The notes under the pieces are model-generated. The model had not been told where the DNA came from. It was given only the letters and a program-made list of their open reading frames with translations, and made no database searches. A DNA stretch of 64,000 bases, taken from contig ML679962.1 of the NCBI GenBank assembly GCA_007922225.1, positions 29,991,563 through 30,055,562 on the forward strand, in the 5' to 3' direction. Position 1 is the first letter of the stretch, and every line of letters starts with the position of its first letter. This DNA is from Emydura subglobosa. Its lineage: Eukaryota; Chordata; Testudines; Chelidae. The position numbers and the translations under genes are program-made. This document shows positions 23,126 through 35,945 of the stretch, one piece after another.

Positions 23126-26100
23126 CCCAGATGATGGGGAGGCACAAAGATCTGTTGCTGTGCCTAGCAGAGCTCTGCTGGAATGAAGACCCAGACCCAG
23201 AGCGGTTCCCCTCTCTTGCTGCTTACTGAACAGGTGAATTTGGCAGGAGGCAATAGGACTATCCAATTTCCCCTAGTCCCCAAAGGTAAGAAGATGGGGG
23301 AACAGCCACCTAGCACTTCAGAAAATCCCTAACAGGAGGCCCCAGCAATAATAAGCATTACTGGGTCAGACCAGCTGCCCTTGTCCAGGAGGCAGCAAAG
23401 GTAAGACTGTGCTGGGGTCCAGCTTCTTCAGGGAAGTGAATGCAGCCAGGGGGCATGTGCCATTGTTCACGTTTGGCTCTAGAGCCTGCATTTGCCCCAA
23501 TTGCAGAGGAGTCTGGGTTCCAGCCAGATATTTTGCAGCAGCCTAGCTATGGCTTTTAATGCACAAAACATAACGTGGCTGCTGGGTCTATAAGTGAAGG
23601 TCCTGACTGTAAATACTCTGCGTTGAGCATTGTAATTACACCAAGACCCATTGTAGTTATCAGAGATAGGGACGAAGTGCAGTTAAAAATTTACTCCTAG
23701 CGAGCGTTGAATGGAGTTGTAGCAAGAGATCTGCCTCCAGTCTAGTTACCCTTGTTTACAAAATCTACAAGTGCCCTGTCAATTAAACACAAAGGACACA
23801 GGCATATGCTTATAAAAGAACACAGAAAAGGTCACTTGCATATGGGGGCTTTTTGGCTTGCACTGTTGCCAGAGATTTTCTGTGGATGTGTGCAGACAGT
23901 TTGGCTTAGTTCGTGTAATCATGTCTCCCTCTAGTGGCTAGCTCCACCGAATGTAACAGGCTGCCGGCCACACACAAAGCTGAAGGAGGGCTTTGGTATC
24001 TCGGCTAAGCAAGGTTTTTGACGCTGAAAGTCCCGTAGTTCAGGCGCTGCTGGTGACTCAGTGTCTGTATTTTCACAGCCACGATTCATTAAACATGGCT
24101 CAGCAATTCAAAACCAGGCTGTGCTCTTTAGCTGGTAGATTGGAGAAGAATCCAAAGGTCATGGAGCCTGTCTAGGTCACAGCCTCCTGTTGTCAGTTTG
24201 CTGACTTTAGCGCAGGCTTTTAAGCATTGCTGTTAATAGGCTTGAAACAGAACCACCATTAGCCTATCCACGAAGAAAAAGTCTTTCATTATGCAAATTC
24301 TGATCTTAAAGCTTTATTCATGTGTTTCCTGGCAGGCTTTCCGTTAAGCTCAAGAGCAAGATTGCTTGGAATTACCCTACACCCTTGTTAATTGCTATAA
24401 TTTTTTTTATGCAAAGGTTGTTTTTGCCATAATCAAGAGTGATTTTGATTAATACTTACAAAGTCAAATGTTCTGCAGGCAATGGGAAGGAGTACAGCTT
24501 TGATAGTCAGCCCCCCAAAAGGCAAGGAATTGGCTTAGTTTTCCTTATGGGGGGCTGTCCAAGACCCAGAAGTGGTGCCTTGACCCCCTGTGCAGTGGGG
24601 ATTTTCTGCTGTCCATTTCTGGTCACTCTAAATCTGCTTTGTTTCACTTGAGCAGCACAGAGTGGGTTTAGTGGGTTGGAATATTTGGCCCTAAATGTTC
24701 AGAGGCTCTTAAAAACCATATGAATTAATCTGGCACTAAGGTTTTTAAAATTAATCTCTTTCTGGAGAGGAATCAAATTCCTCTGGGAAGTGCCTGAGCC
24801 AGAGTCTGCTTTCTGTTACAGGGGTGTAAACCTGGAGTAACTGTCTTGATTAGTCTGGATTTACGTCAGTGTAGGTGAGAGAAATATTTGGTCCCTTGAA
24901 TCCAGGTTCATAAGGGTTCTACCCCAAATAGTTTGAAGAGGAAGGAGCAAAGAGGGATGTGTGGAGGGCTCCTCATATGGTAACTTCTCATAGTAGTATC
25001 CTCACAACATGGCAGATGATTTGGGGATAGGGGGAGTGTCTGTTTCACTGAAGCCACTTTTAAGGACACATCCAGTAGGCATTACTTCCTCACTACTTCC
25101 ATCTTCAGTGACTACCTCAAAAGCACCTCAAGGTTTCCAGTACAATTGTACTTGTCTTCCAGTTAGACTCAAGCAGACAACCAGTTTTTTCTGGTTCCAT
25201 GGATGCAGTGAAAACTACCTTAAAGCAACCGCTCAGCTATATTTTGTAGCGGTTCTGCTCATCCCAGCTTGCCATGTGGAACTAAGATTTAGCTCACTGT
25301 CTTCCACACTCATACCATTCCAAATACTATGGGCTCCTCCTGCTCCTTATTTACATCAATGGTTAAAACCTTCCGTGCTTTTATTGGGAGTAGTATCAGG
25401 CCCATATCTAACTCGTTTGGTGCATCCCTCTCCATCAGATCAATATATTCATAAGAAGGTAAGGGCAAAAATTAATTCCTCCTCCAGCTATTGATTTATA
25501 TTTGAATTGAAAATGCTACTCACTCTAAGACTGCAATGCTAGAAAAGGTTACAAGAGCTTGTGGGTTATAGCTGAGGGGCTGAATTTCCCCAGCAGCCCT
25601 TTGAAATGAGGCCCTTCCATCAGAATTCAAAAGGAAAAGCGAACCATGTTTATTTCTGTCTTTCAAAGGGGAGACACATTTCAAATCTCCATTTGGAAAA
25701 CTTCAAGTGAAGTGAAGACCACAAAAATGTTTTGAAAAGTTTGACTAACGCTTTCCTGAATGTGTGTCCCCCCCATGCACACTGTCCATGTTAATGTGTT
25801 GAAAGACCATCCCTAAATACAAGAGCCATGTTATTACTAGGACTAAGCTCCCCTGTGTGTGTGGGATTGTGCTATAGCTTTGGCGTATGGGAGAAGAATC
25901 TTTAGGTCAGAGGCCCAGGTGGAAGCTGTTAAGTGTTGCCAGGCTCTGATATGCTCCTCTGCGTCCCAGCCCAGCATCAGCTTGTTAGTGCTGATTTGAC
26001 CAGGATAACTATTTCGAATAAGGTTTTCCAGAATAATTATTCTGCTTTGTAATGCACTAATTATTCCAGAATACATTTTACTCTAGAATGGGGTTTCCCA

Positions 26101-26179
26101 ACATAGACAAGCCCTCAGCTTCTCCACATCTCTGCACTGCAAGCTGTACTCTGGCCTACACCCAGGATCGTTGGGGCAG

Positions 26180-26640
26180 TGTAATGGGGAATACAAACCC
26201 CACAGGGGCTAGGAGTGAGTTAACAAGCTGTAGTGCTCCCTTCCAGTCCCCCTGCAGAAGGTGGTGGGCTTGGAGGGAGAGTGTAAAGGAGAGAGCACAG
26301 CGCAGGTAGGGATTGACCGGGAAGATGAGCAGACCACCAGCTGTCTGCAACAGGTCTGGCTGAGATCAGGAACGGCTTAAGAGACTGTTGCTGGTCAGCA
26401 CCTCCCTGAGGCAAGACGGAAGTCTACGTCCTTGAGAGTCTGCTGTCTGCCACACCCTCTCTGAAGGAGGGAAGGCCTGACGTGAGACCAGGGTTTGCTA
26501 CCAGTGCCTTGCTTGCTGCAGTGCGGTCGGAGTGGGGCAGGTGGTGCCCCACCTAAAGGGGGCGACAGTCAAATAAACCCCTTCTTGGTTGGGTGTGATG
26601 AAATCTAAGTCTTGGTAAGGGTTTGTCCCGAGCCCAGTGG
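26180..26640 (+). mobile_element. LTR of a retroelement, plus orientation
   Basis: It begins TGTAATGGGGAATACAAACC and contains AATAAA at 26572-26577. Its beginning resembles the minus-strand LTR ending at 16830. The 3' boundary is a guess; no primer-binding site or internal frame was identified. Confidence 0.45.
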
Positions 26641-29564
26641 TAATCCTGATCAGTCACTGTACCATGGCTGCTAATGCCAAGGGGAGAGGAGTTTCCCGGT
26701 AGGGGGTTGCTGTCCGGCACAAAGGTGTCCTATAAGGCATGAGGACTAACTACCCCCCACGAGTCGTTTCTTAGATATGTAAGCGTTGCCTTCTATACAG
26801 AAGAGCCACACATGGAACTCAGCTACAGCCTGTCGCGTTACAGCCTAGCTCATGATCAAGTTCAAACACAGCACAAGCACACAGTTAGGATCCGTGTGTT
26901 AGGTTGTTACTCCACATGCAGCGTGGCTGTCACCAGCCCTACAGTCAAATCGGCATGGCCTGTCCCGTCTGCGCATGTATTGAAGTCAAAGAGATTCAGC
27001 GCAGAGCCTATCTAAACATATCAGATTACAGGACTGAGACCCATGTGGGAACTCAGCCATGTTACAAACGCTGTAAAACTACATGACCCTAGGAAACATG
27101 AAACGTAGTCTTGGGCTAAACATATTTCTTAGACATGGTAGAGCAGAGATCTCATCGAAGGAACATCCCCCCACTGGTCTGAGGCTGAACAGAGAGGGAG
27201 ATGCAGTACAGAACACAGGATTCTGGGAATTAGCAACCAAGTTAAAAAAAAATGCAAACAGTAAAAATAAGGGGAGTGTCACAAAATTACATGTATTTGA
27301 TAATTGTAGCCGTGGGTTTTTTATTAATTATAACTCGTATTGGGGTAGCATGCAGAGGCTCAGGGATCAGGGCCCCATTGTGCTAGGCACTGTACACACA
27401 CTTATCACAAAAGGATGGCCCCGGTCCGCAAAAGCTAACTGTCTACTTCAGAATTGTCATGCTGTAGGGAGTGGATCACGACCCTGAGTGCCTGCCTCCG
27501 GCCAGACTGTCAAAAACAGGGCAGACATCCCAAACTGGTGGTATGTTCTACAATTAGGTTTCCCAACCCAGTAAGAAATGTGAACTCCTGGATCACTGTA
27601 GCAGTGATCTTACCATGGAATCACAGACAGTTCCCTAAGGCTCTCCAGTCTGTTACGCTACCCAGGCAAGCGGGACTTAGTGGTAAGTCCCTTGCACCAA
27701 AAATCACAAAATGTTCATGTTGCTTCCAGTCCCAAGAGACCAGCCATTTACCCCAGATCAGTTGGTATTCTAGATGTTATAACAAGGACAACACCTGTAT
27801 CCAATCCCCTAAAAAAACTGTCTAAATGTTTATTAACTAGGAAAAAGAAAAAAAATGGTTACAGGTTAAAGCAAGCAAACATCTATACACAAATTAGTTA
27901 CCATCTATGGTTTCTGAGATGTGGTAGGTAATTTGTCAATTCAAAATGTCTTTCAGGGCAGACCCATGTTGACCCTGTGGATCTCTGCTTTAGCTGAGTG
28001 TCTTTGGCCCTGTAAGAGTCATTTGTTCTTCCAGTCCATGAGAGGATCTCCCTTGCAGGTAGCTTTCCCAAGGCATCAATGGCCTTGTCCTTTGTACTGT
28101 GATGTTTCTTAATGGCCCATTTGATCTTGATAGGCCTCCTTAATGGAGAGCGGGAGGAAGATTCCCATGTTCTGGGTTCACAAATTCAGAGCAAACGTTT
28201 TCAAAGTTATAAAGCAAAACTTATATATTTCCTTGTAGCCCGGAATATAGGCATTACAAGTGAGATTAGTGCATGCAGCAACTCACAAGCATTTCTTATT
28301 CTAAACACTGAATACATTCTTATAAGAACCTATTTTGAACAAAACTAATGTACAGGTGGGCTGGTTTGATTTCCAGCTATGAGTTCGTCAGTTCTTACCA
28401 GTGTCACAATATCTTGGTAAATGTTTTGAACTCCACTCTCTGAAAGGAATGATGTTTTGGTCATGGATGGTCTCTGTAGAATGCTGCAATTTTATCTTTG
28501 CTGAGAAAGTGGGAGACCCAGACAGACACAGGTGGAGGTTAGTGAGGTTCTGCTATAAACAGTGGCCTGGCAGTGTCTTAGATGGTTGGTAATATGATAC
28601 AGAGTCTTTCAGGTTAAGATCACCTATTCAAATCTGTGCCAGATCTGAAAGCTGTTACCCTCTCAGATTACTGTAAAATTGCCAACTCATTTCATATAGG
28701 TCTTCCAAGTCCAGTCTCTACTGGACAAGGGACCAAATTGCATAAGCCCCCAGTGCCAGTTTGCTCTTGATGTGCCGTGTCAGCAGAAAGCTAACAGTTC
28801 TGAAAGATGTAGGCCATCCTGGAAACAGATGGGCTAGTTTGAGCGCTGCGTCTATACCTACACGTAGCACAAAGGTCTGCATTGATGCATTTATTCATGG
28901 GATCAGCACCATATAGAGAACACTGAACTACTTTCACCACCATCCCTGATGGGGGCTGATGTGCTGGCAAGGCAAGGAAGCTTGCACTTTTGCTGCATTT
29001 TCTTTATCTGGTCTGCAGACACCTCAATCTCTGGGGCCATCAATTTAGTACCTTCACAAGCATTAAATTCCAAAGTCCTTGAAAAGAAGCTGAATATATC
29101 ATATATACAGTGCACTAAGAAACACAAAAGCCTGGGCTATAGCAGAATACAGTTAATGCCTAGTGGCATAGATGGCCTAACAATACACGAGGTGTGAATT
29201 ACGATGCTATAATTCAAGCCTTGTCAAAGAGTAGTGCTTAATTAGAATATATATAATTGTGGGAGGGGGGAAAGCGGACTAGAACAATTGGTTGTTTGAG
29301 CCTCATGTTACTGGAAATAACGAGGACAGAATGCATTAAGCTACAAAATAGCCTCCACCTTTAAAGAGCACTGGGGTTTGATTAAAAATACACTAGAAAA
29401 GCAAGATTGATCAGAGACCACATAGAAAGCCTAATGTAACAAATCATCCATAACTCATTTCTTTTGATTTTATTTTTTAAACCTAATTGTGTAAGTTGCA
29501 ACTGTGGGGTTGGCTTAGATATGCTCCCTTACTTCTAAATGTCCTTTGCAGTGTTGTGGTCGTT

Positions 29565-29735
29565 GTGTTGGCCCCAGGTCTTTTGCTAGACCAACTTCTT
29601 CTTGGTGAGAGAGACAAGCTCTCGAGCTACACTGGGCTTCATAGTTCGAAAGCTTGTCTCTTTCAGCAACAGTAAGGAAGTTGGTCCAATAAAAGATACT
29701 ACCACACCCACCTTCTCTCTGTAAATATTCTGGCA
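29565..29735. mobile_element. Sauropsid interspersed repeat (GGACCAACTTCT family)
   Basis: It contains both orientations of the family core: ACCAACTTCTTCTTGGTGAG...GACAAGCTCTCGAGCTACAC and AGCTTGTCTCTTTCAGCAAC...GGAAGTTGGTCCAATAAAAG. The element is therefore a fold-back. The same core recurs at 34880 and 35850. Confidence 0.7.
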
Positions 29736-30299
29736 TTTTTAGAGTTAATATTGCTTAGCTGCTTGTTGTTGTGTTTCATCATCTTTTGATTTAGTAATTG
29801 TTACAGCAATATAGAAAATGTGCCTCTCATTTTGCCTATTTGTCAGACTGGAAGAAGTCATTGCAAACTACTGGGGAAATGCCTATTCTTCTTAAAATGC
29901 TTTTTGTTCAGCCAATCGTATCACTCAGGAACAAGGGAGTGACTAAAATGCAGACTCTCCAGGCCGGGAAGGCTCAATGGTCCTGTCCTTGGGGAGGATT
30001 TTTTTGATCCAGAATAGAATTTTAATTTAAGAACTGACCACAGTGGCTTTAAAGCCACTGTTCCGCTCTGTTGTGTTGCTGTGAAACGGCAGACTAATAG
30101 CCTCTGTGGACTGGTAGTCTGTCCTGTCAGCCAGCCTAGAGAGCACTGAGGCTATGGGTTGTTGGGTAGACAAACAGGAGGTGCTGTGCCACTGCTGGTG
30201 TATAAATCCAGCTGCCTTGCTTTCATACTGTCCATGTGCTAGGTGATTTAGTAGTAGTAGTAGTAATATTACAGTAGTAGGAGACCCAATCATGGAGCA

Positions 30300-30450
30300 G
30301 GACCTCATTGTACTAGGTGCTGTATGTTCCTTAGGTATGTTACGATAGTGCCTTGGAGCTTAGTCATGGTCCAGGAGTCCATTGTGCTAGGTACTGTACA
30401 AACAATGGACAGAAAGATAGTCCCTGCCCCACAGTGCTTGCAATCTAAGT
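30300..30450. repeat. Two fragments of a GTGCTAGGTACTGTACAAAC repeat
   Basis: CATTGTACTAGGTGCTGTAT (about 30306) and CATTGTGCTAGGTACTGTAC (about 30380) are related, and the second is followed by ATAGTCCCTGCCCCACAGTG. Related fragments lie at 17098, 27365, 34775 (reverse) and 50150. The family is a common sauropsid interspersed repeat whose name I do not assert. Confidence 0.6.
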
Positions 30451-30639
30451 CTTTGCTTTTTAAATTTAACGGGAATTTAAAAGGCAAGCGCCCCTTGATT
30501 TGGCAGAAGAAATAGAGCATGGTTGAACCTACCCAAACTTGGTGTTGGAAAAAGGAGATGATGATGACGATGAATAGGGCATGGCTCCAAAAATGGCTTC
30601 TAACTGCAGAGCTGGAACTCGTCTGCAAACTTGACACAA

Positions 30640-30945
30640 TCAAACTGGGTCTGACTAGGGACTTGGAATGGTTATCTCATTACAAGAAGTAATTGTCACT
30701 GTTCACACATTCTCACCTTCTAATCAATGGTTGTGAATAGACCTCATCTACTCTAACTGAGTGGACTTTGCTAACACCCTCCCCTCCCCATTGTTGTTCC
30801 TTACCCTTGGATGTATATATATACCCCCTATCTGATTTCTGTTTCTTGCATCTGACGAAGTGGGTTGCAGCCCACGAAAGCTTATGCCTGCAGAAATTAA
30901 ATTTGTTAGTCTTTAAAGTGCTACAGGACTCTCGTTGTTTTTTCT
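30640..30945 (+). mobile_element. Sauropsid interspersed repeat (CTGACGAAGTGGGTTGCAGC family)
   Basis: The tail GCATCTGACGAAGTGGGTTG, CACGAAAGCTTATGCCTGCA, TTTGTTAGTCTTTAAAGTGC and TACAGGACTCTCGTTG is a very widespread repeat end. The upstream 30640-30830 part matches what usually precedes it. The superfamily is left open. Confidence 0.7.
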
Positions 30946-31834
30946 AAATAGAAGAATAAATAGTTCCGTAGAATGGACACCAACATTTTAGGGTTTCTGT
31001 TTGATGGATCTCCTTGATGGAATTAAATAGTAACCAAGCCACACTCCAGAAATGGGGTTGGGGGGTGGGGAGGAGGGGAGGAAATCAGTGGAAACCAGGT
31101 TGTGTAAAATTTTTAAAAATCATCTCAAAATCCTAATGTCCTGTACCTCTTTCTACCAGTCCTTGAATATCAGTCTAGGATATAGCTGTGGTGGTCTCCT
31201 AGCATTGCTCTGCCCCTCTGCAAAGTAGTTCCCATTTATCTTGTTCCATTCCAGTGCTACAGGCCACAAAGTGTCTGCAAAAACTAACAAGCCCACTTTT
31301 TCTTCCCTTGACTGCAGCAGGAGTATTCCCATTGACTCAGATGGGGACAGGATGAGGCCCATCGGCCAACCTTCTTTCCTGGCGTGAGGCAAATGATAAA
31401 ACTGTGCCTAAGGGGGAAGGCATTGGGAATGACTTCACTCTCCTGTGAGCAGGAACAAATTGGCAGTGAACCAATTGGCAGTGAACCTTGCTCCAGCGCA
31501 GCTGCTAAGGCCTTGGTGTTTTGCTGGATTTTGTGGCAGAACAACAGCCCGAACAACTAGCATCGGGAATCCTGCACTGAGCATTGTTAATGCAAGGAGG
31601 GAGGGAGCTAGAAGAGAAACCAGTTTTAGACCAGCGAAATGCAAGCAAATTGGGTATGTTTAAAGGAAAAACAGCTTAAGAATATTTAGTGTGTGCTCAA
31701 AGGAAGCATTTCTAAGACTTATGAATAGGAATACATACCACACACTTCCCTGAAAAGTGGAAACAAACCCTAATATAATAATACTTTGTGCATATGTAGC
31801 ATTTTCATCTGAGCTTATACTTTATAGAGGTGGG

Positions 31835-31975
31835 GAAGCGCTATTACAGTTGCATTATACGGATGGGGAAACCGAGGCACCGAGCAGTGAGTGTGTTAGT
31901 CAGGAATAGAACAGATTCTCCTGAATATAAATCCCCTGCTATAAATACCAGGCAATGCTGCCTCCCAGAAAAAGG
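31835..31975 (-). mobile_element. MIR-type SINE fragment, minus orientation
   Basis: ATGGGGAAACCGAGGCACCG followed by AGTCAGGAATAGAACAGATT and CCCCTGCTATAAATACCAGG is the reverse-complement order of MIR. Confidence 0.65.
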
Positions 31976-34352
31976 TAAAAAATGTGCATATTGAGTTTGT
32001 TAGCTGGATTTTGAGTACCTGGCTGTGAAGGGCCAACTTAATTACTGTTTAATAACAGAATCAGGAGAGTAGTGTTTTTATCTATCAGGGTGAACAGACA
32101 AGTGTGTGTATTTTATTGACAAGGTGCTTGGTTATTGATCCATAAAGTTGTAATAAGTCTCTGTTATCCTCCTTGTGTGAAACAAAGATGTTGTCAGCTT
32201 TAATTAACTAGCAGTGTACTATTACCAAAACACAGGGAATTCCTCTGCTCAAGCTGCCCTGGAAAGTGATCTCTGTTGACTTGCTTCGGGTAATAGTAGG
32301 AAAGCATTGTGAAATGGATTGTGCCAAATACTGTAATTCATGGGTAAGAGTTCAGTGGATAAAGACGTTAGGTATATCATGGAAAATCTTCATGGAAACT
32401 TGGGAAAAAATAGTCTCATCCAAAAAATGTCCTGATTTCATATTCTTTATGGGTGAATATCACTTCCATGCAGGGTCTGCTGCAGGGTCCCTGTACTGCT
32501 TATGTCCAGAACACAGCCCTCTTCCCTGGGTCAATTTCTCATAACATGGAGATAATCCTCTTTTCACTAACACAGTCCAGTATTACCAGGTACCATATAT
32601 CTTCCAATTAAAAGGGGGCACTCTGCCCTCCAGACTTTGAAGATGGCAGCACTAGCTCAAAACTCACCTGCTGTTTTACAGGAACACCCACATCTAATGG
32701 GACTAATGACACATTTAAAGTGCTGGAGCACCTTCCTGAATCGGGGCCTATCATAATGGGGGCAGGGAGCATTTTCCTATTAGAATATTAATGCATTCGG
32801 GCAGCTGCCAAGAAGAGTGCAGCAGCAGATCTGTAGTTAAAACTTGAGTAGGTGTCTGAGCATCATTCAGCTGCCTATTCTTGCTAATCAGAGTTTACAT
32901 CCACATTCCCATCTCAGCTCAGTTATTCTCTTTGTTCTCTGATCTCCTGATAAATCAGTCGAGGTGGGGTGGCTGAGCCCACCCTTCTCAGGCAGCATGC
33001 TAACTTTCACAGTTTAAATGCTTGCCATGAACTACAGTGACCCCATTGCTCATTTCATTCCATAGTCTGCAATTACAAACAGCCTGGCTTTGGGAAGGGA
33101 GTGTGTGGCGCATGTCCAAACCGTCGCAACATCCAGAACATTTGGTCACTTTTAACTGGAAACTGATACTGAGAGTGAGGATGCTAATAAAACTCCCATG
33201 GCAAGAACACATGGAGCCCTGACTGGGCTGCAGCACACACTTCTCTCCCTTAGTCTTCTTTGAAAATCCCAGCCGAAAGGAACAAGAAGATGAGGAAAAT
33301 ATAAATGTTATTTAGAAGGAAAAAAAAAAAAAGATATTTGCCAGATGCTCTTACTCAGACATGGCTTGGATTTAAACTAAGCTAAACATTTTCAGGTGTG
33401 GAAGAAGATGAAACAGCTTCCTGAAGAATAACACCCTTCCCTCCCCCTCCATGACGTTTCAGAGACTGGGAAATTCTTCACAGTTGTTATCAGTTATGTG
33501 CAGTTTCCCTCTGTCCCTGCCCTTTGTGAATGGCCATGGTGGGGTTGCCCAGCACAGCCAGAAGCCTAGACCATCCCCAGTGCAATGCTCTCAGCACCCA
33601 GGAATGTGCTTCAGTGGCTGCCCCAGTGACTTGGCTAGGACACTGTCATTAAATGTAGTAAAATAAGGGGCAGTAAAGGAAACGGCAGGAATTAAACTGC
33701 CCTTGAACAGACTAGAATTTGGACATTTGAAAGCCAGCATTAGTTAGCTGAGCTGAGACTAAGCCCTCCTGGCCCTCGCCCTGCTTGTGTTTGTAAAAGG
33801 CCCTCAAAAATAATTAACCAAACTGCGTCAAGGCGAGGAGACCCACAAGAATTGTGGAGACATGCCACCTTTCTCTTCTAGGGAATTTCCCTTAGGCACA
33901 GACAAAGGGAAAGCTTTGAAATGGACTCAGTGGAAATATGCTTGCTGCGTGGAACAAGAGGCATTTTCATTGTCACATACTGGACTGGAGCTGCACATTT
34001 CTCATTTAGTTTTCAGCACCCTAGGCTGAATCACGCCTCCTTAGCTATCACTGTTTTACTTCCTGTAGGAGTTTGGCTAGTCTAGTCATTCACCGGGTAG
34101 CTGAGCACACTGCCTGAAAGAAGGCCCCTTTATGTTCTGTAAAAGAAAAGGAAGTTATAACTGAACACATCTGGCATCGTGTTTCCAAGTCTAACAGTTT
34201 GATAGAGGAGCTGCAATCTCCCTCTGACGGCACATTTCACCAACTGCATTATCATATGTAAAAAGCAAAAGATCCTGCCGGGACCTGTTAATTACACAAC
34301 CTGTTGTACTGCAGATCGGTGCCCTTAACATTTATTTAATCACTGCGAACAG

Positions 34353-34378
34353 GAAAAAAAAAAAAAAAAGGGGGGGGG
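34353..34378. repeat. (A)n(G)n homopolymer pair
   Basis: A run of 16-17 A is followed directly by 9 G. Length is likely polymorphic or sequencing-sensitive. Confidence 0.9.
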
Positions 34379-34865
34379 AAATGGGAGGGGGAAGGCTTTT
34401 GGAATACAAATGTGAATGTTAGTATTGCTACCATATTCTAGCCTTCAATTAGCTTTTGCACTTGCTACAAAGTGCCGTATTAAAAGGGAATTCAAATAGA
34501 GTATAGATATGGTGCAGTCCCAATGGGTGAGGTTTGTAGCATTTCGCTCTTTTGTCCCTTGTCACACTGGAGATTTTTATGACTTTTCTTTCCTCTCTGT
34601 TATGTTTCATTTACAACACATAGAAAACAAGGCTTATGTAGCAACATTGGGGAAAAGTGAACCTGTGCAGACAGAATGAAGGCTAGAGAGAAGGATACAA
34701 TATGAGGAAGGCAAGTCCCTACAATACTGATAAAGATACAGAACGTCAAGGCAGTGATGTTCTCAGCATTAAGCTACAGTGCAAGCTTTCTGGAGCAGGC
34801 ACAGGGTTGTTTGTACAGCACCTAGCACAGCAGGGCCTTGATTAGGGCCCCTACATGTTACTATA

Positions 34866-35945
34866 ATAATACTAGATAGATAAGGCGGCTGAGGTAATAT
34901 CATTTATTGGACCAACTTCTATTGGTGAAAGAGACAAGCTTTCAAGCTACACAGAGCTCTTCTTCAGGTCTGGGAAAGGTAAATAAAGTCACAGCTAAAT
35001 ACAAGGTGGAGTAGGTTGTTTAGCATAAGTAGTTAACATATATTCTAAGGAACCATTCAATGAGAAGTAGTCCATTAACATCACTGCAGTCATAGGACAA
35101 AAAGGTGGGGGGCTTAGTGGGTCACAGATTTTTGTAATAAGCCATAAATCCAGTATCTTTATTAAGACTTTTATTGTCTAGCGAAGTTGTGAATTTAAGC
35201 TCCCTGGCTTGTCTTTTGAGGGTGTTGTGCAGGTTTCCTTTGAGGATGGGGACTGAGAAATCAGCTATGGAGCGATCATTGTATGAAAAGTGTTTGCCCA
35301 TGACTGATAACTTTGCTAGACACTAAAAATCATGGTCTTACTGCTTGCCTACAGTTGAAATGCTGCTGCAGCTGTGCCGCTGTAGCACTTCAGCACAGAT
35401 GCTACCTGTGCTGACAAGAGGGGTTCTTCCATCAGCGTAGGTAATCCACCTCCCTGAGAGGAATTCTTCCATTGACCTAGCATTGTCTACATTGGGGGGG
35501 GTTAGGTCAGTTTAACTACATCAGTCAGTGGTGTGGATTTTTCAGCTGGATTGACTTAACTTTTGAGTGTAGAAACTTGTGGCTGGCCCGTGCCAGCTGA
35601 CTCAGGCACATGGGGCTAGGGGTAAGGGGATATTTTATAGAGATGTAGATGTATGGGTCTTGGGCTGCAGCCTGAGCTCTGGGACCCTCCCACTTCGCAG
35701 GGTCCTAGAGCCTTCACTCCACCGCAAGCATCCACACTGCAATTAAAGAGCCCCTTAAGCCTGAGCCTGAGTCAGCGGGCATGGCAGTATAGACGTACCC
35801 TCTGAGTCCCTTTCCCAAAGTGGAGGAAGAGCTTTGTGTCGCTTGAAAACTTGTCTCTTTTACCAACAGAAATTGGTCCAATAAAAGATGATACTTCGCC
35901 CACCTTCTCTCTCTAATATCCTGGGACTGGCATGGCTGCAACCCT
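34866..35945. mobile_element. Composite: GGACCAACTTCT-family fold-back element with nested MITEs
   Basis: The left arm (TATTGGACCAACTTCTATTG, GAGACAAGCTTTCAAGCTAC, 34900-34955) and the right arm (AACTTGTCTCTTTTACCAAC, AGAAATTGGTCCAATAAAAG, 35850-35895) are inverted copies. Between 35350 and 35815 lie two other elements: a GTCTACACT-type MITE in reverse (35360-35573), and a palindrome starting GGCTGGCCCGTGCCAGCTGA and ending GCGGGCATGGCAGTATAGAC (35580-35808). Confidence 0.7.

Larger units (their letters stand above)
12533..26179. other. Non-coding, repeat-bearing region
   Basis: It contains a hAT-like element (12687-13101), LTR-like GC-richer sequence (15.1-16.8 kb), MIR fragments around 17.05-17.48 kb, a CR1 fragment (18370-18480), a nested MITE/hAT (19394-19850), a MITE-like palindromic block (about 21772-22080) and three hAT elements (22092-23133). 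13.1-15.0, 17.6-18.3, 20.0-21.7 and 23.2-26.1 kb show no recognisable gene. Confidence 0.55.
26640..34861. other. Non-coding region with unnamed repeats
   Basis: Repeats of sauropsid character are visible at 27355-27440, 29565-29735, 30300-30450 and 30640-30945. The 27.45-28.6 kb block reads like a diverged long repeat, but I could not place it. 31.0-31.8 and 32.0-34.3 kb show nothing I can name. A (A)n(G)n tract occurs at 34353. Confidence 0.5.

Noticed and set aside
30249..30266. Short regular repeats that might suggest a CRISPR-like array
   Set aside because: It is a plain (AGT)n microsatellite. No direct repeats with unique spacers were found in the window, and the DNA is vertebrate.
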